NCBI GenBank assembly: GCA_036346355.1
Contig: CM070590.1
Span: forward strand, 41,573,749-41,637,748
DNA from: Rhipidocladum racemiflorum
Taxonomy: Eukaryota; Streptophyta; Magnoliopsida; Poales; Poaceae
DNA: 64,000 bases
Reading direction: 5' to 3'
A model generated the notes under the pieces. That model saw only the letters and a list, made by a program, of their open reading frames with translations. It made no database searches and had not been told where the DNA came from. Position 1 is the first letter of the stretch. Every line of letters starts with the position of its first letter. Both the position numbers and the translations under genes were made by a program. Below are positions 49,289 to 60,206 of this stretch, piece after piece.

Positions 49289-49366
49289 AGTTCGTGCAGG
49301 CATAATGCCCATTCTTGCTTGACACTTGAGTAATTACTAACGGGCATCGTGCTTGCGCGAACTGCT
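49289..49366. repeat. Inverted repeat, ~27-bp arms
   Basis: ACAGCAGTTCGTGCAGGCAT...ATGCCC (49289-49318) pairs with GGGCATCGTGCTTGCGCGAA...CTGCTGT (49340-49366), with a few mismatches and a loop of about 22 nt. It lies upstream of the CACTA gene and may be a CACTA subterminal structure or a small hairpin element. It does not match the TATCACTGCCGG repeats of the other end. Confidence 0.6.
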
Positions 49367-49383
49367 GTATCAGTGCAAGTTAG

Positions 49384-49950
49384 TGATTTATGCCATATAT
49401 GAATGTCAGTTCTAACCATCAATTTAGGTTAGAATAGTTAGAATTGACAAGCCACGTTTTCTAGAAACATTGTTTTCTGTATAAAGTAAGTATTATTTTC
49501 TAATAACGGTGGCGATGTCCTGTCTTTTGTATAGCATATGCTTGAACTATTTTAAATATTGTCGCATAATTTAGGAAGTTAAGAGTTTAAGGCCATATTT
49601 GATTAGTTAATTATTTTAGCTCATTAACAAACCCAAATCATCATAGAGCATTCACAGAGTTGGTAATAAAGTGAGAGCAATTAAAAAAAGGTAAGTACAT
49701 TTAACAATCTAAAATTTTATCACGGCGAGAACATTAAAAAAAATGAAAATATGAAACGTCAAAGGAAGCGGCCATCAAAAAATTCGGCAGCACCTCCCCT
49801 AAAAATAGTGGACATCCACTCAGCAGACAAAAGACAACATTCAATATAATATTAACACACATAGAAGCACATATCAATGGAGGCCCTATCCGAGGATAGC
49901 ACAAGACTAATACAAAAAGTCATATATCATACATTATTACATTCGCGGAA
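49384..49950. other. AT-rich stretch with a weak LTR-like fragment
   Basis: No gene is visible. At about 49770-49835, AAAAATTCGGCAGCACCTCCCC and CCACTCAGCAGACAAAAG resemble the reversed end of G's LTR (58450-58515), suggesting a fragment of a further related LTR in minus orientation. The boundary with the CACTA remnant is not sharp. Confidence 0.35.
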
Positions 49951-50020
49951 CTATGACGACAATTGCTCACGGCAGGACAATATATCATCTATGACGACAA
50001 TTGCTCACGGCAGGACAATT
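49951..50020. repeat. Two-copy direct repeat at the truncated end of H
   Basis: CTATGACGACAATTGCTCAC...GACAAT occurs at 49951 and again at 49989 (38-bp period). The block AATTGCTCACGGCAGGACAA occurs once at the matching place in A (5248) and D (28398, one variant). The duplication lies at the junction where H's interior starts abruptly, so it may record the break and its repair. Confidence 0.7.
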
Positions 50021-52010
50021 ATCACGGAACTACCGTCAACTTCACTTCCACCCATCGCTACTCTTAATAATGGTTAAACCCATACATCATCAACCTCCAT
50101 CACAAACCACCCTTATACCACTATGGTTCGACACCTAGTTCCAAGCTAGGATCGAAAAACCTTACCAAACCACAAATGGTTCCTTTCTTAAGAGGGTCTC
50201 GCCCTCACACAAAAACACTTAGCTTTCAAGCCCAAGTGTACACATGACAACTCAAACCCAAAGCGTTAACAACCACTTTGAAAAGGATTCAACAACAACC
50301 AGAGAATATTCATTTCGATTTCCTAAGCCAAAACGCAAAGGAAACACAAATCCCTTCACCACAACCAACACCAGAAATTCTTCATTGTTTCTTTTCATAC
50401 TAGAAAGCAAGGGAAAACTCGTTTCAAGACATAAATGCACATTCTTGAAGAGCACTCCGGATTAGTCATATCTCCATATATGACTTTCTCACCGACCTAG
50501 CTCAACGACTCTTTTATCATTTAACATCTAAAAACAATGTCCGATTTACTTTTCACCATTTCTTCATCATGTAACAACACTTACCGAAAAGTCATTCACA
50601 TAACGACTTATTTCTCGGTATGTCATGAATAAATCTCGAATAACATTGAGAGTTGCGCTAATTCATATAAACTATGACGGCAGCATAGATAACAGTTAAG
50701 GCACCACATCATATCAGAACCCACCAACGATAGATAGCTAAACTTGCAAAACATCGCATTTTAACCAAGATCACCATTTTGGAAAAGAACATCGACTCCA
50801 AAGTCAAACATCTGCACAAACAACCGCCATAAATTTTCTCAAAGAGAAAGGGAAACTCATTTTCAAAAGAGAACACTTCACGAACAGCATCGCCGATGAA
50901 ACATCCACAAAACCACCTTTTGAAGCACTTGCAAACTCTACACAGATTTTTTTTCCCAAATAACTACAACTCTAGCAAAGAAAAGATTACAAATTAAACC
51001 TCGTGAGTTTTCCAACATAACCCTCTAGGTCCATTTGTTTCCTTTAAAATTTATTCCAAAAGATAATTCAGGGCGAACGCGAAAGGGCGCGATCCACTCA
51101 AGACTTCTGGGGTGTAAATCCATACTCATAGCACCAACTAAACAAATTAGCCAAAACCAAATATTTGCACCAATTTCTACGAGTTTTAGGGAAACTCTGA
51201 AACACAGCATATGAAACACCTTGACCGAAAACCCTTCAACCAAAATGGCAAACAACCAAACCCGTCCAAAAGCTTTTAAACACAAGCTCATCATAAAAAG
51301 AACCATCTCTAGTAATCCACTACGCTTTCCATAAAAGACTTCAATAATCACTATCTACTCCCTAAGGAGCCCCAACACAATTCAACCAAAAGCTTCACAA
51401 CAAAATTCTTCCTCTAGTTACAATTTCCAACACTTTTAATTAGGGTTTATGGTGCTTATCAAAAAGGCACCCAACCAAGACTACATTGACATGATCCTGA
51501 CGGATTACCGAATCATAATACTTTTTATTCTAAATTTAAATATAGTACTTCCACAAATCTTTCAGCAAGATCAACACATAAATTTCATACCACCTATATG
51601 TCAACGACTCGACAATCGAAACTCATTCAGTTAACAAACGACTTCAACATGTAAATATCATCTATACAAGACAGAGTTCATAACTATGATTCTAAGACAT
51701 ATATTCATTAAGGATAAAATTCTACATCATGTTAATTATCCAAAGTTCACTCTATCGCAACAAGTTAAAATTTTCCTCTATTTTAACCATGGTTTTCAAC
51801 AAGTAATCTAAACAATTATCACCACTACTTAGTCATCAATAACAACAAACGGGCATAATCATTAACCAACAACATTACTTTTAGCTACCCTATACAAAGG
51901 TGATAACCAAATTACCACCACACAACATACTCCAACTATTTAAAATAAATTGAGTACTAGCATTAACACTGCCCTTAACAACATCATTAACAACAAGTCT
52001 TATGTCTTCT

Positions 52011-53897
52011 TGTGAATCATGTGATGAAAAATTGGCTTGATTTTGTGCTGAAAAATTGGTTTGGATTTATCTTGCAAAATTGCTTGCATGAAGGACCAAA
52101 CATTCAAACATCCAAAAACAAAGACTTTGTATTTGCGCCAGACCAAACATCCAAAAACAGTGAGTCTCGCATGTATGACAGACCAAATTTTTTGGTCCGT
52201 CATAAACGTGATTTTGATGCTTTTACGCTTGTTCAAGAAATCGCGTTTTTCCCATGTATGACAAACCAAATTTTTTGGTCTGTCATACACATGGTTTTGG
52301 TGACCTCGTTTTTCCCATGTATGACGGACCAAATTTTTTGGTCCGTCATAAACATGATTTTGATGTTTTTACGCTTGTCCAAGAAATCGCGTTTTTCGCA
52401 TGTATGACAAACCAAACTTTTTGGTCTGTCATACACATGCTTTTGGCGACCTCTTTTTTCCCATGTATGACGGGCCAAATTTTTTGGTCCGTCATAAACG
52501 TGATTTTGATGTTTTTGCGCGGGACCAAGTTCTTAAAAACAGTAAGTTTTACATGTACGCCGGACCATATTTTTTGGTCCGTCGTGAATGGTTTTTTGAG
52601 TGACTTTTTCATGTGTACGCCGGACCATATTTTTTGGTCCGTCGTGAATGCGTTTTAGCTCGATTAGGGTTTTGAGCAAATTTGGACTTTGAATTTTGAT
52701 TTGGATTTGAGATTATGAAATTTGTGAGAATTTCATGATGCTTGTTTTGAAGTTGACTTATGCAATGCTCGTGTGAGTATTAGCATGGACTAATGTTGAG
52801 TCAAGTCGCGGACTTGTGCTCGAAATTGTTTTGTGGTTTGTTTATGTGCAGGTATTGCTCGAGGATGAACGTGGTCGATGACGGGACCGGAACTAGGTTT
52901 ATGGAGGAACCGAGGTTCGGGACTAGGTTCAGGAGGAACTGAGGTCTTGGTGGTCAAGGATGTCATGCGGGACGTTCGGGCTAAGAGAATGGTGCACATG
53001 AACAATGGTTAGTCACGTGAGTGTGGCAGGTGGCCATGCGCGTGCAAAGTGTTAGTCACGTGAGTATGGTAGGGTTGCCATACGCGTGCAAGTGTTGTAC
53101 TTGGCCAGGTTGGGCCAAGTAGAGTTGTGTTGGATACATATTCCTTCTAGGATTAGGAGTGGGACTCCTTCTAGGATTAGGAATTGTATTTAGGACTCCT
53201 TGTGGGTTGGTCCTTTAAATAGGAGGGGTTGTCTCCTGTTGAAGGGCATCGATCGAATCAATCGGAGCTGAGCGCATTGAGAGCCTCAAGCTCAGTTTTA
53301 GGGTTTGTACTCTTTTGATGGGAGTACTTTAGACAAAAGAAATAAAGATCAATTCTTCCAAGATTCTTCCGTGCTACAGTAACCACGTTGCTACAGTGTT
53401 TTCTGTTTTGGTTCTTGTTTGCATGCTTGCTCTAATTCTAGATTGGTTTTTGATTCTTGAGTTTCATCTTGATTTCATCCATCAAAAACCTTTCTAGGGT
53501 ATTGATTTAGAGTTCCTCAAAGTCTAGTTGATTAATCTTTTGAAGATCTTGTTTAATCTTGAAGTTTTGATTAGATTAGTTTTCGTCAAGTTCTGGAACA
53601 GCAAGCTTGCGAAGCTCATAACTTTTGATCCGTAAGTCCGATCGAGCTGATTCTTTTTGGGTTCGATTCGTATTGGAATATAGTTTCTTGTCTCCAAATT
53701 TCAGATCAATCTAACAGTTGGATCTTCGGGAATTCTTGTTTTATCGAACCTCTGTCATTCTGTTTTTGTCGAATACGAGGCAATTATTTGGTTCTATTTT
53801 GGGGTGAACTTTTAGTAGATCAAGAATTTGGTTTTAGCTTCTGCACAATCATTCACCCCCCCCTCTGATTGCTATATTCGTATACTTCGATCCTACA
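52011..53897 (+). repeat. LTR F: solo LTR, 1887 bp
   Basis: It starts TGTGAATCATGTG, ends GATCCTACA, and is flanked by CTTCT at 52006-52010 and 53898-53902. No interior, PBS or second LTR is attached, so it is a solo LTR left by recombination. A TATA-like TTTAAATAGG (53214-53223) and AATAAA (53341-53346) frame a short R-like stretch. TCCTTCTAGGATTAGGA is duplicated at about 53142-53182. It is unrelated to the TGTAACACC LTRs. Superfamily is not provable without an interior; Copia is a guess from general layout. Confidence 0.85.
52174..52646. repeat. Array of seven 31-bp palindromes in LTR F
   Basis: Units lie at 52174, 52257, 52320, 52403, 52466, 52556 and 52616, each 31 bp with 14-nt arms (TATGACGGACCAAA and complement) around TTT. 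The first five alternate 83- and 63-bp spacings, giving a 146-bp higher-order unit. The last two have CGCCGGACCATA/GGTCCGTCG arms with paired changes in part. The array matches 226-749 in inverted orientation. Confidence 0.9.
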
Positions 53898-53902
53898 CTT
53901 CT

Positions 53903-55543
53903 CAACCGATATTAATACTAGTATTGAAGGGACACAACTGCATACTTCCAAATATACTAGTAGTTTGCAACAACGTAAATAGCAACTCTAATCAACTTCG
54001 AAATTAAAGTCACTAGGCAACACGATTAAATTCCTCTATTACTCCATTAGATTAGAACATCTTTAAACAACCAGCAAAGTTTCTTTAACGGTAACCACAG
54101 TCTACATCATCTTAATGTTTTAACAAGGCATCAGGGTTTAAACTTTTAAACATTATCGGGGGTCATAAGCACTTTTATAACAAAGCAACAGATTCTAAGC
54201 ATGTACATTAACACATTTAATCATTCTCGCTAAGAGTAAATTACAACACTAGTAGTCTATTTATTCTCAAGCTAGAGATATTAATCACATTGAATTGATT
54301 CAACTTAAAATTTAACTTAGCAACACATCAATTCATAAACCACATTGTTACCTACTACATAACATGCTAAGCATCAATTCTTACTAGGGACAAACGATTT
54401 CAGTCAAAAGACTACTCACTTTGTTTGCAGCATTTCAGTTTTAAAACTCATCCCAAATTCATAAAGAAACTTGACTCTCAAAATTGCAATGAGACAAACC
54501 CAAATTCGGTCATGCAAAGGAATTTTCCAAAACACTTTTAAATCTTAAGGACTCTCACAGGAGGGAACCAACCGATCAAATAAACCTTTGCAAATAAAAC
54601 CTTAGCACCAAACCCCAAAATTTCACGAAACAAGAAGGCTTCTTCAAGGGTGATTTCTTAAACCAGCAAAATAACGAAATCAAACACCACTTACTACTAC
54701 AAAGCCACAGAACTTCAGCCCTGACAGCCAGGTCTGGCACAACTCTGCAATACTCCTTTAACCTCGGAGAAAGACAACACAGGAATAAATTGAATGCTTC
54801 TTCTCCATAAAGCAATCAACAAAGTAAGCATCAAAACTGGAAAGACATCCATAAGAAGCGCAACACTAGACTCCTCTTCTTCGTCTTCAACCAAGGAAGA
54901 CAGAACCACACACCGCAAACGACACAGTCCGCGCAAACCCAACACTTTTCATTGATTCAACTCAACTAAAGCCAAGAAAAGCAACGAAAACCGACCGTCA
55001 GAACGGCAAATAACATATGAAGGAATCCACCACCAAACTCTTCTATTTGACTCCCGTCAACTACCCGATTTACGACAGAAAGGGTAAGCACTCTTCTCCT
55101 ACAGGGGTTAATAGTTCTTCGGTGATGGTGCTAACCGGCCACACCGTCAAACCTCACCCTTACTATGAACATAAAAGAGGTGACCGAAACCCTTCGGCAC
55201 CACAACCCCACTTTAACACCACAACAGGAACAATTCAATCATTTATCTCATAGACGTAGCAACATGCTTTATCAAATGAAGCATTCAACATCATAGCTTA
55301 AATACAACATTTAAGCGTAAAGGAGCGATACCCATACCCTTTCCTACTGTGCATCCAGTGTGTGTCAAATTTTAGATTAGTTATACCACTTTTGCAAGTT
55401 TTAATGTTGCTATCCTATGACAAAATTTTAGTTAAGACCTAAGCCATGTTTCTAAGTTATTCCACATCAAATTTTAGTTATAACCTAAGGTATGACACCA
55501 AAAATACTCATTCTAAGGACCTACAGCCCGCTCTGATACCAAC
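53903..55543 (-). mobile_element. Element H interior, 5' part
   Basis: It follows F's right target copy and aligns with D 39262-40896 along its length. It includes TGGTGCTAACCGGCCACACC near 55127 and ends with the PBS. No protein domain is visible; open frames at 54576-54945 are discussed under findings. Confidence 0.8.
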
Positions 55544-56043
55544 TGTAACACCCCGGCATCTAATATGCCTGAATGCTACCAAACATAAGCTAAACAACAA
55601 CTAAATACCACCATTAACATAAAATTCCAGCAAAGGTACATATGCTAAAAACCGAGATTTCGACACATCTCCTTTGTTTTAACATGAATTGAAGCAACAA
55701 CAATAGTAACATGTCAATATAGCATAATGAACGATAGCAAATAACATGATCAAACGGAAGAACAGCCACCATACCACTAATGATATAAATTCTATCCATC
55801 ACATGACAAGTAAGGACTAATCAATTACTCATAACGACCAACGAATCATCGAAACCATAGTTTAGTACAAAGATATAACCATAACCATAAGGGAAAGAAC
55901 ATGTCAATGTTTAATTGTGTGATGCTACGTGATGATGTGAGACTAGCTCCCTTTCCCGCATGTTGGATTCATGGTACCTAAGAAAAACGACATAAACACA
56001 AGTGTGAGTTCATCACTCAGCAAGTATATTGCAATGGTACAAA

Positions 56044-58632
56044 TGTAATATTGCTTAAATTCTATTCCCGGAACTTGGCACTTTCTTATCTGGGATTGTG
56101 GAGGGTCAGTCTGGTGTTAGCAGAGCTATCAACTTCATCTGTGTGGGGGAGATTTTGGAGCACTCATCCCACTTTTTACCTAATCTACCCCTCACCCAAA
56201 ACCCCCATCCCCTCTACCTTTTTGGCTGCTTACCCCTCCCCATCCCAAACCAAACCAACCACTCCCCTTTCATTTTCGTGTGGAGCAAAGGAGGCAAGGG
56301 CAGCAGCCACCTAGTGCTCCCATGGCTTCTCCTCCTCCCCCTTGCAGCTAGGAGAGCTCCCTCCCCAAGGTTGGCCGGCTGCACCTCCTCCTTCTCCTCC
56401 TCCCTGCAGCAGCCAAGCAGCAGCCACCTCCTCCTTCCTTCCTCTTCTTGGGTGAAGGTAAGCTTGGGATTTTTTTGCTTGTGAGCTCAGATCTGAAGGT
56501 CCTAGGCAGGGTGGTAGGGTTCTAGGGTCCCTAGGGTTGAAATTTGTGGAGGGAAAACTAGTTCTTTGGAGGGAACCCTAGTTTCTATTTTCGAGCAGAT
56601 TTCAGTCAGTTCTTGTAGCTCGTGTTTGGGGTTTCTAAGTTGGTCAAATGTCTGGCCTCCTGTAGAGTTTGTTGTAGATATCCCTTTCCTCTTTAATTTG
56701 AGCACAAGAATTCGAAAATCCATTTAGCCATTTGAAAGTTATGCCACTTTTGCTGCGGGCTGTACAGATTTGGCTTTCTTAGTACCTGAAATGTTCAAGC
56801 AGAGATTAGACTTAGCTGCGGGCCGAATGAGTGTTTTCGGTTGCCTAGAGAGTTGTAGGAAATTTCCTGTAGTTTCAGTAAATGTACTTGTTTTATTGAT
56901 TTGGAGTTAGGAATCAAAAGTTACAACGTTTCAAAGTTGCTGTCCAGAGAACAGTTTTTCTGGGCGTCCAGTTTTTGTGGCTGAAGTTTAGAGGCCTTTT
57001 TGAGGGCCTTAGCTCCATCTCCTGTTTAAGGGGTTGTGGGATTCCATTATATGGTTCTATTATGGTCATTTAGAGTCTAATATCATGAACTTTCATTGAG
57101 CCAATTAGAAGTTATGCTATTTTGTACCCCTTGCTGTCCAGATTTGGCACTTGTGCTAGTAGCTGCGCTCATTTCAATTCTGGGATTTGTTGAGGGACTT
57201 GCATCTTGATTGGCCTTGTGATTATCCTAGGTTATCTCCTTGTGGTCGTTTAGAGTATGAGAACACGAGTTTTGGTCAAGCCAATTGGAAGTTATGATCA
57301 TTCAAGTGAGCGTTGTCCAAAACATGACTTGTTCGGTTAAGAGTTTGGGTTTTTCGGTCGGGTTAGAGCATAGAAGCGATTTGCAAAGATGTAATTTGTT
57401 AGTTCGAAGTGTGAGATTTTTCAATATGATTCCTTTTCAGGTGGAGTAGCCTCGGGGGCGGCTTCCTCCTCGCGTCACCCCGCTCCTCGCGGGTAGAGGC
57501 AAGTGTGAAGTGGCTTCCCGGTCAATTGTCGGTTGTCACCCCCTCTTTTACTCTTTGATTTGGAATTGAATGAGTTTGGTTAATGGAATGCATATATCTA
57601 ATTGAATGAGTATGTTTAATGCGATGCCATGAGTATGTATTAAATTGATGCAATGAGTACGTTCAAATTGAACCAACGTATTTATGTTATTTGCATCTAT
57701 GCATTCATAAAAGGGGAGGTGTCCCATTTTGATGCGGGCCTCCGTGTTCACACGTAGTGAACACAAAAGATCTACCTTGTAGTCCCATACCGTTGGAGTA
57801 TGGGAGCGAGTCAGTAAGCGTAGGCACCCTCCACGGGATGGAGGGGATGAGGGTGCACACCGACGGGTGTGCACTCGGCAATACCGGTATGAGCTCCATA
57901 AAAAGGCATGCATGTGCATATTCATAGTATTATGCGAAAGCAATGTATGAAATGAGTTAAAGTGTTGAATGGTTGAGTTCATGACTTGGATGTTTAAATT
58001 ACTTGTTGTATGGATACAAGTTTAATTGTTTTACCACCTGCTTTGTTGCTTTACACTTTGCTGAGTATTGAACTCACGCTTGTTGTTTTGTTGCTTATTT
58101 TAGGTACCTCCAGAGCGGCATTTTGGGAGTCGGGATAACACTTCACACACAAATTCATAACTTAGTTAGATTTGTGTTTGGCTCCACTTTTGGTTATGTA
58201 CTAATAGTAGAACTTGCTTTTGAGTAGTTAGAATGTAAGTAGGTGTTGTGGGCATGTTGTCCTAATGTCTTTAATCATTGGATGGTGATATTGGTACTTG
58301 TTATTCCTCTTTAGATTGTGCCTTAGTTCCCCTCTTGTTATTGTGGCCTCTTTGAGATTGTTGTTAGTTGCTTGTGCTAGTTGGGTCACGATAGGTGATT
58401 GTTGCCATGACCCTATGTTTATGCTTACTTGATGTTGTCATTATTGAATTGCATCTTATGTCTGCTGAGTGGATGACCTAGAAGTAGGGGAGGTTCTGCC
58501 GAATTTTTTTTTAATTAGTTCGGCAACCTACTAGCATGTTTAGAGTTGATTTGTTTTGCTTTGCGTGCTTCCTTGCGTTTTTGTTGCTTGTTTAGTGTAG
58601 CATTCAGGGCACGTGGGTGCTGGGGTGTTACA
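56044..58632 (+). repeat. Element G 5' LTR (2589 bp)
   Basis: It starts TGTAATATTGC and ends GTGCTGGGGTGTTACA. In order it has a C-rich exon-like block with donor GGTGAAG|GTAAGC (56457/56458), acceptor TCCTTTTCAG (57440), a 58-nt exon (57441-57498), donor AGAG|GCAAGT, dyad cluster (57824-57897), branch-like GAACTCACGCTTG, and acceptor TTATTTTAG (58103). Candidate introns are 983 and 605 nt. Confidence 0.93.
57441..57498 (+). promoter_or_regulatory. Candidate 58-nt middle leader exon (G 5' LTR)
   Basis: It begins GTGGAGTAGCC and ends GGGTAGAG. The flanks TCCTTTTCAG and GCAAGTG are textbook splice borders. Sequence identity to the other families is low inside the exon, so conservation of length and borders in this outlier is informative. 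Confidence 0.55.
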
Positions 58633-58634
58633 GT

Positions 58635-58646
58635 TGGTATCAGAGC
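58635..58646 (+). other. Primer-binding site of element G
   Basis: TGGTATCAGAGC lies two bases after the LTR end and is complementary to the 3' end of initiator tRNA-Met. Confidence 0.93.
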
Positions 58647-58973
58647 GGGCGTTAGGTCCGTGGTTTATGAAACTAGTAAATTACTATAGAGTAAACTAAA
58701 GTTTTGATTTGAAATAATTTAGAAACATGGCCTAGGTGCAAATACTTATTAAAAAAAAGTTGTCTTAGGCAAGCAACCTTAAAATTTGGCATAGGTTGAT
58801 TAAGTAATTAAAATGTTGACACACATTGGAGCACAGTAGGAAGGGTATGGGATTCATTGCATTGCATCACGGTTAATTGCTATATGTGCATGTTATTGTT
58901 GTTATATGAAGTCGCTAGCTTGTTGATATTTCTGTTCTAAGGCTTGAGTTGTTGTTGTGTGGTTGTTGTAGAG
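58647..58973 (+). other. Element G 5' untranslated leader
   Basis: AT-rich, no gene. TGACACACATTGGAGCACAG and GTAGGAAGGGTATGGG (58815-58850) have counterparts in the leaders of B (20130-20165) and, reversed, C, D, E and H, so this is the best conserved leader segment and a candidate for RNA packaging or dimer signals. Confidence 0.55.
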
Positions 58974-60206
58974 ATGCCAAGGGGTAGAGGTCGTGGCCGC
59001 GGCCTCCGTGGTGGCCGCAGTCGAGGTGGGAGTCACCCATCTCGTGCGGACGTTGAGTCAGTGGCTGAGGGGAGTGGCTCGCTCAATGCCCCTCAGTCAG
59101 TCCATGTCAATGCCCCAGTTGGGCAGGCTGGAGAAGGGGTAGATGCCGCGACTACGGCTTTGCTCCTAGCTTTGCAGAGGGAGGTTCAGGGGCTGCGCCA
59201 GCAGGTTCAGGCAGCTCCTGTGGCTGTGCCTCCCCTGCAGCGATCCCGCGCCGTGGCTCGGTTGTCTTTGGATGCCAGGATGAGCTTGCGGGAGTGGATG
59301 TCTCTCCGACTCGACACCTTCGATGGTGCGGGCACGCCGGTCCAGGCGGTGGACTGGCTGCGCTATATGGAGAGGCAATTCGGAGTCCTGGAGATGACTT
59401 CCCTCCAGAAGGCTCAGTTTGTGGCTTTTCAGTTGAAGGGCCAGGCAGATATTTGGTGGGAGGGTGTCCTTGCTGCGAGGGCCCTCGCTGAAGGGGCAAT
59501 CACTTGGGGGGACTTCACCGGGCACTTTCAAGCTAAGTATTATCCGGAGTCCTTCCTCGAGAGGATGGAGTCTTCCTTGACCACCCTCTCTCAAGGGAAG
59601 AGGTCGGTGTCGGAGTATGAGGCGGAGTTCAACAGTATTGTCCGCTTCATTCCCGCTGTGGCATCAAATGACCGAGAGAAAGCTCGAAGGTTCAGAAGGG
59701 GCCTCAATCAGGAGTTCAGGGTTGTCATGGGAGCCACAGTCCCCCGTGATTTTTCTTCTGTGGTTGAGAAGGCGAGGGGCATGGATCTCGAAATGGAGCT
59801 CTCTAAGGAGAAGCTTAGTGCTGGTGGTTCTGGAGCTTCTGTGGCCGGTGGTGGCCAGAAGAGGAATTTTGGTGGTGGAGGTCGGTCTTTTCAGCGACCT
59901 GCTTCTAAGAAGTTCAGGGGGGACAAGGTTCCTCCTCAGGGGCCAAGGCAAAGCTGCCTCGGTCATTTGCTTTGTCCTCCCAGCGTGTGGCCTCTCGTCC
60001 TGCTCCGGGGCAAGGCCTCATGTGCTTCAAGTGCGGTGCTGGGCATCGTGCTGCAGAGTGTTCTTTGGTGGGGGAGTGCCACCACTGTGGTCGTTCTGGC
60101 CATATGGGGCATGTGTGCCGGTCGAACCCCAACAGCATTATCAAGTGGGAGCCGGCAACTTCTCCCCCGACTCAGACTGCCTCATCCAGAGGGTCAGTCC
60201 AGTTGA
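58974..60206 (+). CDS. gag: Element G gag (capsid)
   Basis: The start is ATG 58974 (MPRGRGRGRG), shared with C; the ten codons open upstream are not conserved. Capsid domain is at about residues 105-270 (MSLREWMSLRLDTFDGAG, WLRYMERQFGVLEM, AFQLKGQADIWWEG, TLSQGKRSVSEYEAEFNS). Homology to C's gag frame ends near 59945 (PPQGPR); the last ~85 codons to the stop at 60206 are an unused overlap, because the conserved zinc knuckles are in the -1 frame. The functional Gag end is thus uncertain. Confidence 0.9.
   Translation: MPRGRGRGRGLRGGRSRGGSHPSRADVESVAEGSGSLNAPQSVHVNAPVGQAGEGVDAATTALLLALQREVQGLRQQVQAAPVAVPPLQRSRAVARLSLDARMSLREWMSLRLDTFDGAGTPVQAVDWLRYMERQFGVLEMTSLQKAQFVAFQLKGQADIWWEGVLAARALAEGAITWGDFTGHFQAKYYPESFLERMESSLTTLSQGKRSVSEYEAEFNSIVRFIPAVASNDREKARRFRRGLNQEFRVVMGATVPRDFSSVVEKARGMDLEMELSKEKLSAGGSGASVAGGGQKRNFGGGGRSFQRPASKKFRGDKVPPQGPRQSCLGHLLCPPSVWPLVLLRGKASCASSAVLGIVLQSVLWWGSATTVVVLAIWGMCAGRTPTALSSGSRQLLPRLRLPHPEGQSS

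Larger units (their letters stand above)
49951..56043 (-). mobile_element. Element H: 3'-truncated non-autonomous LTR retrotransposon
   Basis: The interior homology (to A from 5240 on, and to D) runs 49951-55543 with LTR F inserted at 52011-53897. The PBS complement GCTCTGATACCA is at 55530-55541. The 5' LTR (55544 on) starts TGTAACACCCCGGCATCTAAT and is cut by G at 56044. The polypurine tract and 3' LTR on the left are missing. A small open frame at 51025-51351 and VVLSSLVEDEEEE at 54715-54945 parallel those of A and D. No gag-pol is present. Confidence 0.85.

Noticed and set aside
49384..49770. MITE or gene fragment in the AT-rich stretch
   Set aside because: No convincing terminal inverted repeats, target duplication or open frame were found by eye.
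52012..52658. Several 80-134 codon frames with repeated MYDGPNF or WSVIH units on both strands
   Set aside because: They are translations of the palindromic array of LTR F; open frames on both strands arise from the repeat itself.
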